Below are positions 45,320 to 57,000 of a DNA stretch of 64,000 bases, piece by piece. Within the stretch, counting starts at the first letter, position 1; each line of letters opens with the position of its first letter. The notes beneath the pieces are model-generated. The model had not been told where the DNA came from. It searched no databases and saw only the letters and a program-made list of their open reading frames with translations. The position numbers were made by a program, and so were the translations under genes. This stretch comes from Gymnorhina tibicen (lineage: Eukaryota; Chordata; Aves; Passeriformes; Artamidae), in the NCBI GenBank assembly GCA_013399875.1, contig VXAZ01001688.1:1448755-1512754 (forward strand), given 5' to 3'.

Positions 45320-47095
45320 TCCGGGTCCGCAGGAGTCAAGGATGATGTTTTAATGGGTAAGCCTTTATCTTGCCATCCCGGCTGCTGGAGTTACTCAGAA
45401 GCTAAAGCCTGGTCCCCTGTGCCACAGATGGAAGGGCAGAAGAAGGAGTAGCCAAAGTAATTTCTAGATTCCATCATATTTCTCCAAGGTAACACCCGGA
45501 GCTGCCACTGGCCCCAGCAGGATTACAATGGATGAATCCAGGCTGTGCCAGCTGGGTGGATAGCGGGATGGACACCTAACAGTGCACAGCCACGCTGGCC
45601 TGGGGGGTGGCTCATTCCTTCAGAGAGGCAATCCTGAAACAAGCTTGCACGAGGCCACGGCCGCCACCAGGCATTTTCAAACCAGTCCGGCCAGTTGTGG
45701 CGTGGGTTTGCCACAAAGTGCATAAAGCTGACCTTTGCTCCCCTTCAGAGGGGAGGAGGGTGGTTTGTGAGGGAGATAGAGCAGGACTGTGGTGTCCTCA
45801 AGTACGAGGCGATACAGTCCTACCCAAGGACAGGGAGAGCCATGAAGCCTGGAGACAGATCCTTGTGTCCCAGGAGACCTGGGCTGAGCTCTGCACCACA
45901 CAGACCCCAGACATACCCCTAGATAAGCTTCTCCGCTGCTTCTGAGAGGAGGAAAAGGGATGAAAAGGTGTCCCCTTGGCTGAGTGTTCTGACTGGAGCC
46001 AAGCCCAGTCGAGGCAGGGGGGTGCGGGGGTGTGTGTGTGAAGGGAATAACAGGACCGGCATCTCCTGCATTTTCTTTCATCCACCACAGTCACACGCAG
46101 CACCAGCTGCAGGCATCCCCCAGCTCCAAATCCTCCTGCCCACTTCCCTCCAGCCCCATCCTGTGTAGGGAGGCCATTTCAACAGCAAAATCCAGCAATT
46201 TGACACAGCCTGGTCTTCAGTCACCACATTTGCTTCTGCAACTTCCCCAAGGCAAAGAGGAATTAACTCGTGGTGTCATCCCTGACTCACCAGCAAGGGA
46301 AACACCAGGCACAGCACAAAAGCTGCACATCAGAGAGGCTGAGCATTCTTTCCCTCTCAGCACCTACAAGAGACACTGATGTCTCCAAGCAATAAAGTTT
46401 GGCAATTTTTTTTTTTTTATCAATACTTAGGGACCACCAAAGAACTTCAAACTCCCAAGATAAACCTGCCAGAAACTTAAAATGTTCTGCTTACTGCAGC
46501 ATTAAAGTACAGCCTTTCCCAAAACCAGGAATTTCAGGTGCAGAAAAGAAAAAGTAAGTATTCCTGCCCAGAAAAACAGAGCAACACATCTTCTCACAAT
46601 GAAATAGCCCAGCACAGAGCATGCCTGCAGCTCTAGAGCTGCCTTCAAAACAGCACTGCACAGCCGTGCACACTCCTAGCACCCAGAGTATTTGCCTTGC
46701 CCAGATGAAGGGCTCAGCCGAGCCCTCAGTGAGCGGAGAGGCTTTCCAAAAAGCTAATGCACAGCCCACACTAAGCTCTCCCCTCTGGCAAACGTGGGAG
46801 AAGGACTGTGATATCACAGATACTGCAGATGCCATTCCGTGGGCACAGGGAGATCCTCGGGAGATAACGCTTATCTGCAAAGGGCTGGAATCTCGGAGAC
46901 AGGAGCGCTTTAAAGAGCAGCAGGTACAAGAACCACTCACCTGCTCCGCGGAGAGCAGCTGCCTGGTGAACGTCCCGTCCTTCCCATCGGGAAAAATCCA
47001 CGGTGGTCACGTAGATGAGGTGCCCCCTGAGGCTCTCAGCACGGTGCACAAGGGAAGTTCAACTGGAAGTACCTCACAAAAGTCTCCATCCTCTG
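45320..47095. other. Unique sequence, nothing recognised
   Basis: Several overlapping frames of 100-150 codons on both strands, none with a domain. T13 run at about 46,408-46,420. The plus frame 46,621-47,244 (207 codons) is the longest, but is low in information and lacks any domain or splice context. Confidence 0.4.
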
Positions 47096-47114
47096 TAAGC
47101 TCATCCTCTCTTTG

Positions 47115-47720
47115 CTCCCAAAGCGGCACAGCTTCGCTTCCCCACACCCAGAGCTCGCTGGATGCTCACAGTAAGCTGGCACTTCGAAGCACCAACCTTG
47201 CACAACCCCCGGGGGAGTTTGAGCCCGAAAATGTCCTTTTCTGAGCCGGACAAATTGCAAGTGAAGGTCGCAGGCAGCGCCCCGCAGGCAGCGCCTCGCA
47301 GGCCCGGGCCGAGAAGCGAGGCCAGCCGAGGTGCAAGCAGGAGGCTCCAGCTGCCACCAGCACCTCAAACAGCGCAGGGGACTCCCAGAACACCCAGAAA
47401 GCATCAAGGCAAACCCCAAAACTTGCTGTCAGCGGTACCTTTACGAGCTGCAGAGAACCCTCAGAACATCCCGAGACAAAGCCCCGAACTCGGCGTCACG
47501 CGTGCCTTTGTGAGGGGCTCGGAATCAGCGCAACGAGGAGCACCTGGGGCTCGGAATCAGCGCAACGAGGAGCACCTGGGGCTCGGAATCAGCGCAACGA
47601 GGAGCACCTGGGGCAGGGGCGGTGCCGGCCTGTGGGCAATCAGTGAGGGCGGCACAGCCCCAGCTGAAGGGCATTAACATCCCCGGCCGAGGAGGGCAGC
47701 CCTCGGTGCTCCCTGAGCAC
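47115..47720. promoter_or_regulatory. CpG-rich segment carrying a minisatellite
   Basis: Roughly 35 CpG in 600 bases, concentrated at 47,240-47,330 and 47,470-47,640. Includes a 14-bp direct duplication (GCAGGCAGCGCCCC and GCAGGCAGCGCCTC, 47,270-47,297) and a 32-bp triple repeat. Could be an unannotated CpG island or a GC-rich minisatellite region. No start site can be supported. Confidence 0.35.
47517..47612. repeat. Perfect 32-bp tandem repeat, three copies
   Basis: Three identical units beginning GCTCGGAATCAGCGCAACGA and ending GGAGCACCTGGG lie at 47,517-47,548, 47,549-47,580 and 47,581-47,612. Complete identity implies recent expansion or ongoing homogenisation. The period is not a multiple of three, so a frame crossing it changes at each unit and is not likely to be coding. 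Confidence 0.97.
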
Positions 47721-47724
47721 GCAG

Positions 47725-49730
47725 GGTGATTAGTGGGACGGGTGCTTGAATACCAAATGGAGCCTTGTCTCTTCCGCCCTCCCCGTCTCTGTCCCCAGCT
47801 CTCAGCTGCTCCTACCCAGGCTCCTCGGGTGGCTCCTGGCCAGCTCTGCCCTCACACGTCAGCCCTTACGTGGGACAGTGAAGTCCCAGCAAGTGCTGGT
47901 GTCACCCTTGGCTCACCCCCCCCCCATCACTGAGCAGCTTCAGTCTCACTGATGTTCTCCTAATGCAGACAGCATTCTCCACAAGTTTCCCAGTTAAAAT
48001 CATCCAGGAGTAGTTGTGTTTTGGGGACACGAACTCTCTTTTTCCTGCATTATCAGCACACTGGTCCTCGTCTTCATACCCGGTAGAAATTCTTGCAGAA
48101 AAACTTTGCAGAGCACAGACTTGAGTTAAGCAGCAGGGAGGACGGACTCCTCCAATCCAGAATTCACAGAGATCCCCAACAATTAATTTTTTCGAACCAT
48201 CAGCACTGGTTTTTCCAATGAATGGGGAGCCGTGATGTGCCAGGAGCTTCCAGGAGTCCCGAGGTGCAGCACCACATGCCGAGCATCGCCTCCTTGCCTC
48301 TTGTGCAAGCACCAGGTTTCAACAGCACAAAATTTCGGTGGAAGGTCACCAAGAAGCCTTCAGTGCTCACCTCTAATTGAAAGAGACTTGTCCTGACCTC
48401 AGTTAAGGGAAAGGGGACATCCCACAATAGTTTGGGAGGCCTTTTCTTCATCCTCCCCGCCCGTGTGTTTCTCCCCATGCCCCCGTGCAGCCCATGGGCC
48501 CAGCACCTAATGATATATAAACTAAACATCCTCTCTTCTTCTAAAAAAGAAAATACACAATATACACCTGCTTTAATCAGAGTTTAAAGGAATTTGGGAC
48601 TCTGAAATTATAGATGGCATTAAAAGAGGCGTTGCCAAACTGAAACGCCCCGGCCTTTTAGCAACCTTGAAAAGAGATGGGGGGGAAAAAGCCGTGCTGA
48701 GGAAAAGGTAATTTTCTCCACCAAACTGCCAAATTACCCCTTAACATAAAGCCTTAAACAACGTTGGTCAGGAGGGAGGAGTTCACCACGCTGGCTGCTG
48801 CACTCCCTGGATTTGGCAGGGGCTGCTTTCCGAGAGCCCAATGGTTAACCACTGCAGGCTGAGCGTCCACAGGGCACAGCCAAAATACCCCGGTCATTAA
48901 CTACGGGTTAATCATATTTACTGCAGCTCTGTTGTTCCAAGATTCTCAGACAAAGGCTAAACTCAGGAAAACTTAAAAAGAAACAGATCTTTGGAGCTGA
49001 TTTATTGTTAACGCAATTAGGATGAGGGAGACAATCTAATTACCAAGGACTCTCACTTCTGCCCCCCCACAAGCTGATTTAAAGAGGAAGCTCCCAGAGC
49101 AGTAACTACTTTCTGGTTTACTTTGCTTCTTAGCACAGCAGTTGCTGAAACAGCATCAGTGTTTTCTCAGCTGCATTTTTATGTCAATACTAAGGAAGGG
49201 ATGAGATGATTCGGACTGTCAGAGGAGAGGAAAGAGGTGTAAAAAATGACGGCACTAGCTTGAAAAAAACCACCCCCAAAATGTTTCCGAGGAGTTAAAA
49301 ATGCACCTGAGGCTGCAGTGTGGTGGAGGAGAGGCCAGAAGAACAGGTCATGCATGTGGCTGTCCCCCCACTTCCCAGAAGCACACGTAGGAAAGCACTG
49401 CTGGAGTGCCAGGATGGTTTGCCCTCGGGCCTATCCCATGCAGATAAGCAATCCTGATGGGAGCCAGTAGCACAAATCCTTGTGGTTAGCCTGGCTTGGT
49501 GGCACGAGCTCTTTAATCTGCAGCAGGGGGGTACCAGGAGGGGCAGTGGGCAGTGGGCAGGCTGCGAGCCCAGCGCTGACACGCTGGAGCTGAGGCAATT
49601 AAAGCACTATTATTATTAAATCATAATAGTAACACAAACGCAAGGCAGCTGCTGAGCTGCACACCCTCCCAGCCACCCCAAACTCCTGCAGCGAGCACCT
49701 CGACCATCCATTGCAAAAACTCCTGCAATT
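47725..49730. other. Unique sequence, nothing recognised
   Basis: GC-moderate DNA, AT-richer from 48,540 to 49,020 with ordinary motifs. A C9 run lies at 47,919-47,927. No exon supported. Confidence 0.4.
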
Positions 49731-49734
49731 CCGA

Positions 49735-49800
49735 GAGGTACGGTTGTGTGCGTCTTTAATTACTGCTTATTATTTATCTCTTCGCAAGCCTGGGACTCCA
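49735..49800. promoter_or_regulatory. Candidate conserved noncoding element (short)
   Basis: GGTACGGTTGTGTGCGTC, then TTTAATTACTGCTTATTATT, TATCTC. TTAATTACTGCTTATTA is a homeodomain-type pair. Repeat-free and short, low confidence. Confidence 0.25.
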
Positions 49801-49804
49801 GTTC

Positions 49805-51355
49805 TTGAAAGATTTCCCTGTGTGTTACAAAGATGCTCTCATTCTGGTATTTTTGTGATTCCAGGTGTGGCAATGAGCATGTAAAAGAGTGAGTTCATTC
49901 CCATGCCCTATGTACCCCATGAGGAGGGAGGAAAAGGGGGTGCACTGGGGGCCCGTTGACCTCCTTGGAGAGTGGTTGTGGGGGGTGGGTGGGGAAGAAG
50001 AGGAGAGGACCAGGGTGGGATGCAGACGGTGGATAAACGTGCGTCTCCAGCAGCCCAAACTCTTCTTTGCTCATCCATCGGACAAAGGCAGGGCAGGAGA
50101 GCCTGACACTGCTTGCAGCAAAACAAAACAGATAAAAACTCCGAACATGCAACACGACACCTTAAAAGCATTCCCACAGCCCTTTGCCAATCCACCTAAA
50201 TCCTGACCTTGAAGAAAACACCCCACCTCGTCCCTGGCTCCAGCGAGTCGTGCCGAAACCTGCCAGGCAGTGTGGGGAGAAGGGCCCCGGCCACGGGGGC
50301 TCCTGGTGGGAGGAGCAGCACATCCCAGCTGGAGCCATCGGCAAAGATCATCCTCTTCCTGGCTGCACCTCCCTGGCCGAGGAGGACTCACCTCTGCCTT
50401 CTCCCTGCAGTGCAAGAAGCAACGCTAAAATTTAAAAAAACGGTAGGATCAAGTATTTCCAGGATTCCCACTGATTTTTGAGGCTGCTCACTGATTTTGA
50501 GGCTTCCTCCTTTAATCCACCTCAGTGCAACTCAGAGAGGGGTTCGCTTTCTTCCTTTAAAGAAGAAGAATATAGGGATGCCTGAAAGGAGAACTGAGCT
50601 GGACCTGGTCCGCAGACAGCTCTGCTGCTCCAGCCCCGGGGCCCTGGAGGGGTTACTGGAGCAGGTGGAAAGTCAGAGCTTGCATCATGCCCATGGTAAG
50701 GTGTGAGGGAGGTATGAAGAGAAGCACCTCTGGAAAGGCAGCTGGCACCAAGCAGGACCTGTGCCACAGTCTTCAAAAAAAACCAAACCAACAAACCAAA
50801 CAAAAGACATACCTGGAAAGATTCTCACCTTGGCTGGATGTATCCAGGAGCCCTCAGCCAGCTGATCCACTGCAGGCAGCACAGGAATGGGAGGGAGCAC
50901 CTGTAACTGGGCACGAGGCAGCCACTTGTGTTGCTGCAAATCAGTAATTCCGTATTTCCCAATTTCTTATCCCCAACCACCTCAACACACACAGTGAGTA
51001 CGCTCCAGCTCCATCCAGCCCCACGGCACCTCCAGGGAGCTGCAGTCCAGTCGCACCAGGAGCCATCTCTGGAGGGATGGAGAGCCAGATATTGGGCATC
51101 ACTCCATCCTGGATAAACCCTCCCTGCAGCCTTTCCAGAGCATTCCCAGTGACAGAGAATCCCAGCTCCTGGGAGAGGCCAAATCTCCACTGGTGCTAAT
51201 CCCTGGGCCTTTCTGGTGGTGCAAACATCAGCGTGCAAGGGGTGTGAGACACAAACACACCACCTGCTCCCAAAAGCTAAAGGTTTTCCAGGGACAAAAC
51301 GCAAGCGCAAGCAGGAAGGGACAGTGGGGTTTTTGGTTGGTTTTTATTTATTTTT
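49805..51355. other. Unique sequence, nothing recognised
   Basis: Contains a G/T-rich GTGGGGGGTGGGTGGGGAAG near 49,978-49,997 and a (CAAA)n tract at 50,774-50,806. Overlapping frames of 90-160 codons on the minus strand (for example 50,825-51,310) have no domain. Confidence 0.4.
50774..50806. repeat. (CAAA)n low-complexity tract
   Basis: CAAAAAAAACCAAACCAACAAACCAAACAAAA, imperfect. Confidence 0.85.
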
Positions 51356-51360
51356 TTCCT

Positions 51361-51780
51361 AAAGCACGGTGCCGTGTGATATGAAACGCTCTTCCCAAGG
51401 GCTGCCGGAGCTACGCACAGGCACGGACCCGCATTTAATCTCCCGGGGAGTTGTACAATCCCTTTCCCAACTCGCTCACCGGCTTTGTTTTCCTGCACAT
51501 CGCCCCTTATCTGCGCCCGGCTGCCGGAGAGCGACTCCGGGATGCAGAAACGCGGCTGTTCCTCTCCGCTCCGTAATTGCCAACCGCAGGGAAGGACATC
51601 CTTCCCCATTTCACAGCTCCGGAGCCGCGTAACCACAACCGCCTTCCCGGCGGCGATAGTGGCCGGCGGGAGCCGCGGGAGCGGGAGGATTTCCCCCGTG
51701 CAGATGTTCATCCCCGCCACCCACGCCGTGGTTTCGCGGGGACAACCTGGGGGACCTGATAAAGCAGCCGGGTCCGAAGG
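51361..51780. promoter_or_regulatory. CpG island, isolated
   Basis: I count about 41 CpG in these 420 bases, with GC near 60%, so observed/expected CpG is about one. That is far above the rest of the window, where CpG is scarce. It includes CCGGCGGCGATAGTGGCCGG and GAGCCGCGGGAGCGGG. Unmethylated islands of this type usually mark promoters. There is no recognisable first exon on either side, so it may drive a noncoding transcript or be an intergenic (orphan) island of the sort common near developmental genes. Confidence 0.6.
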
Positions 51781-51784
51781 ATTT

Positions 51785-53865
51785 ATGAGGCTTCTGCTCC
51801 TAAATCGACGGGAAGGGGAGGTTTAGGGGGTGCCAGGCGAGCTGGAAATGGCGTGGAAAAGTTATCACCGGGGTTTGTCCATGGGCTTTATATTGTTGTG
51901 ATATTTATCCTTGAACTTCCCACAAAGTTCGCCTTGGAAATGGCGAGTGAAAGTCTCATCGCTCCACAGCCAGGTGATTTTTTGGCCACACGATGCTCCA
52001 GGTGCTCCTATGCGGATTTAGGAGGAGGTGGAGGAAAAACACTACTAAAACACCTCTTTATATAGATCTGTGGATCAGGGTATGCCCTGCTCTGTCCGAA
52101 AAGGTTGGTCTGTTGTTGTTTTTTGGGGGTTTTTAATGGGTGTTTATTACTCTGCACAACAAGTGGTGAGCCCTCTCAGTGGGCCTGGCCAGCAAAGCCC
52201 CATTAACATTCCCAGGCTAACTAACCCATGGCCCCATACAGCTGCCCAGATGGACCACTAGCCCTGTTAGCTGCTGAATTTATGATTCTTAAACAAAATA
52301 AAAGGGTACACAAGATTTATTCTCTTTTTTTAAAAAAAAAATTCCCTCAAAGCAAGCAGTCCTTTATGCGGGGCCCAGCCAGCCCAGTGCCTGACACAAG
52401 CATCACCCACCACTCCTTTATGGTCTTTGCTGGCTGGGGGCACCCGTGCTGCTTTAAAAGGCAGCAATATTCCTTGTAAACAGTGCTTTGGAAACAAGTA
52501 TTTGATTGTCAGAAAGAGGATAAGGAGGCAGCCTTGGGATGAGAAACAAGTTTCAAAGCACGGCAGAGACCCTGTCCAAGCTCAGCCTTTGGGGTGCAGC
52601 TGGAGCAGGGTTTTCCTCAACAGATGAAAAACCCTGTTATTTCATGCCCTGAACCCCAGGCAGCAGCTGAGGAGGGGGAACAGAGCCTGACCCCAAAGTC
52701 GAGCTGCAGGGCCCCCATCCCACTCCTGTTTCATGCCCACAATTGGAGAGATGCTCTCCAGTGCCACAAAATAAATAAAATCCCCAGGTTTCAAATGAAC
52801 ATGTTTACCTGGTCTCGCTATTTTACTCAGCCCGTGACCTCTGCACATTATATAGGAGAGCAGTACAATGCCCCTCTGAAAAGCAATCTTCCAGGGTAGG
52901 GCTTTTTGTTTTATTTTCTACATTTGAAAAGACAATTCCAGGCTCCGGATAGCTCCGGTTTGCAGGCGGCTGAACCAGCCCTTTTGTTTTTAAGGATGTG
53001 AAACGAGGGTACCACATTTTCTGTGCTTTTTTGAACAAGTCCTGACCTTTCAACCCTAAAGCTGGATGGAGAGTGGGCCCGGCATTCGGAGGCTCTCTTT
53101 TTTATTTGTCCCAGCTGTCCCCACCTTGCACGTCAAGTCCTTCTCCTGGCTCGAGACTTTAACCTCCAGCATGTGACAAACAGCAAGGACAGAGCCAAGG
53201 GCAGCGATTACACCATCTTCCAACTTCAGAGGGGAGGAAAAGAATAAAATAACTTCAAAATGCTCCAGGAAACAAGAAATGGCCAGGAAAACCAGACTCA
53301 GCAGATAAGGTTAAGCCTCAAATCACTCCCACTGTGAAGAAGTGCCACAAGCGAAGCACCCCAAAGTCTCGTGGTCCCTTTGCCGCTGAACGTTTTCTGT
53401 AGCCAAAAGCGCTGTTGGCAACATCGTGGCAGCCCAGAAGGAGATGCACACCGAGGGCAGGGAGCGGGTTGTCCAGAAAATCCCAAACACGATACAGATG
53501 GGGCATCAACCCAGTGCTTGTCCACGACCCACAGGGCACCAGTGTCAGAGCAGAGATGCACAGGGACCCAGCCAGCTGCTCCGGAGATGGAACACTTCAA
53601 ACACACCCAGGGCCGGTTCTGACCCTGTTTTACACCACTGAGACCCCTCTGCAATGCTGCTGGCTTTAACCACGGGCTCCCCACTGTGAACACATCCTCT
53701 CCTACCCCCCATCAGCACCAGCTCCTTCCTCCCGCACCCAAACCATCCTCAACTCTGCCTTCAGCAGCTCCTTCATGGCCTGACTTACTTTCTTCTGTTT
53801 TATTTTAAGTACACAGCACAAAAAACCACACACAGGCCAACTTCAGAGATATTCCCACTAGAAAA
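51785..53865. other. Unique sequence, nothing recognised
   Basis: Directly after the CpG island. T-rich then A-rich TTTTTTTAAAAAAAAAATT lies at about 52,324-52,342. Frames up to 131 codons near 53,298-53,693 have no domain. No repeat body. Confidence 0.4.
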
Positions 53866-53869
53866 ATTA

Positions 53870-54095
53870 AATACTCATAATGCTTTTTTAAAGTGAATTG
53901 GGCCCCTTAATTTGCATCTTATAATAAGGATGTTATCGTACTGGTTTATGGCTCAGCTCTTTAGTTTCTATCTCTCAGGGGCTAGATTTCCCCTCATGAG
54001 TTCAATAGATGTCTGTGAACTAATGTAATTTTTTAAAAGGCTTTTCTTCTGTATTAACATTACAACCTTTATGAGTTAAAGGTTTTCCTTGCCGG
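53870..54095. promoter_or_regulatory. Candidate conserved noncoding element with POU octamer
   Basis: Repeat-free AT-rich block with a perfect ATTTGCAT at 53,910-53,917 within CCTTAATTTGCATC, then TTATAATAAGGATG, GTGAACTAATGTAATTTT and TATTAACATTACAACC. Sharp GC-rich boundaries on both sides. One of the better candidates by texture. Confidence 0.37.
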
Positions 54096-54099
54096 AGCA

Positions 54100-57000
54100 T
54101 GGGGTGCGCTGGAATTCCAGAGCCAGGCTCCGTACTTTCCAGAGAGGATGCCGCAGCCTGGGGTTAATCCTGGGCAGAGGGTGGGAACCTTCCTCACCTC
54201 CCCACACCGAGCCCAGCTCTCCAGTGTGCTCCAGCTCTTACATTTAGCTTAATTATAAAACATTGTCACTCGAATATTAAAATAATGTTTAATACACAGA
54301 AGGGAATAAGCCAGTCCGGAAAAATGCATAATTTCCCTGCACCTGCCCTGCTCCTCGCATGCAATGAGCTCTGTTCTTTTCCTCCCTCTCTCCTGACTGC
54401 CTCCCACAGCAATGCTGGGAATACACTTCCAAGAGCTTTTAAAAAGCATTTAAAAGCCAGGGAGGCTCTCCCCATCTCCGCACCTTCCAGCAGCGCCCAT
54501 CCTCTGATCCCCTCGCCCTCGGGAGGCGGAGCAAGGCCAGGGTGGGATCTGTCCTCCTGCGGCCTTCCAGCCCCACATCCGAGCAGCAGCACCCGGGTCT
54601 TCAGGAGAGGAAAAACAGCAACAACTTGCCTAAATCCCAGAGGACGTTTTTAAACTTGCCCGAATTAGGGCCCAGGGGCGGATGCTCGGCGTTTCCAAAC
54701 AGCCGGGCTCCGAAAGTGCTCAAACACGCCGCGAGTAGGAGCGATGTTGAAAATGCCAGCCCCTGCTTTAATGTACCCCGGGATCATTCATCACCTCCAC
54801 ACCTTATTTTATGTTGCCAGGCTCTGCTTTAAATAAGCGTTTTTTTTTTCTTTCCCCTCCCCTTTAATCACTACAGCTGCAGAAGGTGCTGTCTCTTCAG
54901 CAGGGGAGAGAGAGAAGAGGAAAAAAAAACTAAGAAAAACAGCTAAAGGGGGATTTTAGGCAAGAAAAAAAGCCAACGGGAGCAGCCAGGTGCAGAGCAG
55001 CTCCCAAAGGGATGTTCCTCCCCGAAGCCTCCAAATGGAAAAGCCAAAGCCCAGGGGAGCGTGCCAGGCAGGCAGCAGGGAAAAGGTCTGTTGGAAGGAG
55101 ACCATAAAAAATAAGTTTTATCCATGGTGGAATTAGGGGTGCAGGGGGTTTTGGGGGATGGCAGTGCAGGGACCCCACTGCCCACCAACAGGGGGTTTCA
55201 TGGACACAAGCCATGGAGCAAGGGCTGCCAGAGGACACCCTCAGCCCACAGGGAAGGGGGACAGAAGTGTCACAGCCACCAGGCTCTGCTCGCCAATGTA
55301 GAGCTGCAGGAGGAGGTCAGGGAAAGGACAGACACTCAAAAGAGAAAAAAGGTTTATTTAGGGCTCCATCCCCTGCTCCCTCCCTGCCCAGGGTGTCCTG
55401 GGTTTCCAAGGGCAGGGCTATATAAAGAGTGATCTGGCACCCCTGGAGGCACTACGAGCTCTGATACAGATACTCAGGAAGCAAATTCAAAGCCCCAGTT
55501 TCTGCTGCCTGCAGGTGTCTGTCACAGGAGGCCCGTGGCCACCACCACCTTCACCCAGCCTCTCGTGCACAGACCCAGAGAAACCTGAGGGAAAGGGTTA
55601 AGCAGCCTGTGGATGCTCCGCCTGTGCACTCACCACCTGGAGCGGCTGCGCTCACAACTGGGAACCATTAAAGGTTTAGCGTGAGCTGGTGCAGGTGGCG
55701 GAGCTTTTGGCCCCGGGCTCTTTGATGCGCTGGGCTTGGCAAGCTCTGGGCATCATCTGCCAGACCACAGGGACGACCCAAGGCCACTCCTCTGTCAAGG
55801 CGACCCTGCCACTGGGGTCAACCCCTCATCAGCTCTGTGGGGTTGGGCAGGGGCCTTACTGCTCCGTCTAAACCTCCTCACTGAGGAAAAACTCCTGCCT
55901 GAGCCTTTGCGAGGGGGTTAAGCTGAGCCACACCGTGCTGGGGGAGGAGGGGAAGTCCAGAGGTACCACCTTCTTGATGCCATTTAAATTGGGATGCTGT
56001 AAAACGTGAAAATAACTTGAAAGGCAGTAGCCCCGTTTTATTAATAGCAAGTATTTATTAGCCTCCTTGATTTACAGTACGTTTCTGAAAGTCATCAGTC
56101 CATCACATTCTTCAGCACAGGGGCTGAGGTGTTTTTCTTGGTCAACACAATATGGAATATAGATCCGAATATGAGAAGCCAAATACAACCTTCATTTTGC
56201 ATGCACATATCCCACCGACGGGAGGCCCGTAAATGAGTCCTGTATAGCCCTTAGACACATGCAGACACTGGGGGAGAGGTGGGAGCTTCTGTACATCACC
56301 ACTGGAAACCCGGAGGGTCATGGAAATCGCCAGGGAAGAGCCATCAGGGCTGGACCAACCTCGGAAAGCGTCGCGGCGCACACACCCCGGCCACCAAAAA
56401 AAGGCGGGAATCCACCTCGTCTGGGTTTTGCTGGGAGAACCACCTGCCCATCCACCCCCCTCACTGCAGGATTCGATGCTCGCACAGCGCAGGCACCTCC
56501 ACCCACCTGTCACCATCCCCAGTCCCAGGTTTTCCCCCTCCTCCCGCCCGCACCGTGGGGTTTTGCCTGCCCAGCCCGCAGCACTCTGCCCACGGCCGCA
56601 GAGCCGCAGCCGAGCCGGCATTCCCAGGGATCACATCGTGCTCATTACGGGAGGCCAGGCGAAATTAAATTGGGGCCCACTGGTTCTGCCATCTGAACTT
56701 CATCACTGCTAAAGACGCAATAAAAGTAATAGCAACAACGAACAAGCCTCTACCAGATGTGTAACTCTATCCAGTGAGATTAAGGAGTAAGGGCCGTATT
56801 TGGGGTTTAGGGGTTTTATTTTGTTGTTGCTCTGCCCCCTGCAAGTCCGTCTTTCCTTGGGAATAATTGATTACGTGGACCCCTGCAGAAGATGAATGCT
56901 AAGAGGGTGATTTTTGGGAGGAGAGAATTGGGATGGAGGGGCAACAATGTTTGACTTGGTAGCAGATACAACACACAACCGAATGACGCCTGAAATGGGA

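Noticed and set aside
46621..47244. 207-codon plus-strand open frame
   Set aside because: Composition is S/T/P/Q-rich with no domain, no splice context and no support from neighbouring frames. Its right end enters a GC-rich duplicated region. A frame this long can occur by chance in 64 kb.
47162..47677. 171-codon plus-strand frame across the 32-bp repeat
   Set aside because: The 32-base period shifts the frame at each unit, giving unrelated peptide segments. CpG-rich DNA with few stops explains the open frame.
56259..56712. Three overlapping plus-strand frames of 130-145 codons suggesting a coding exon
   Set aside because: All three frames being open together points to stop-poor GC-rich composition and not selection on one frame. 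None has a domain.
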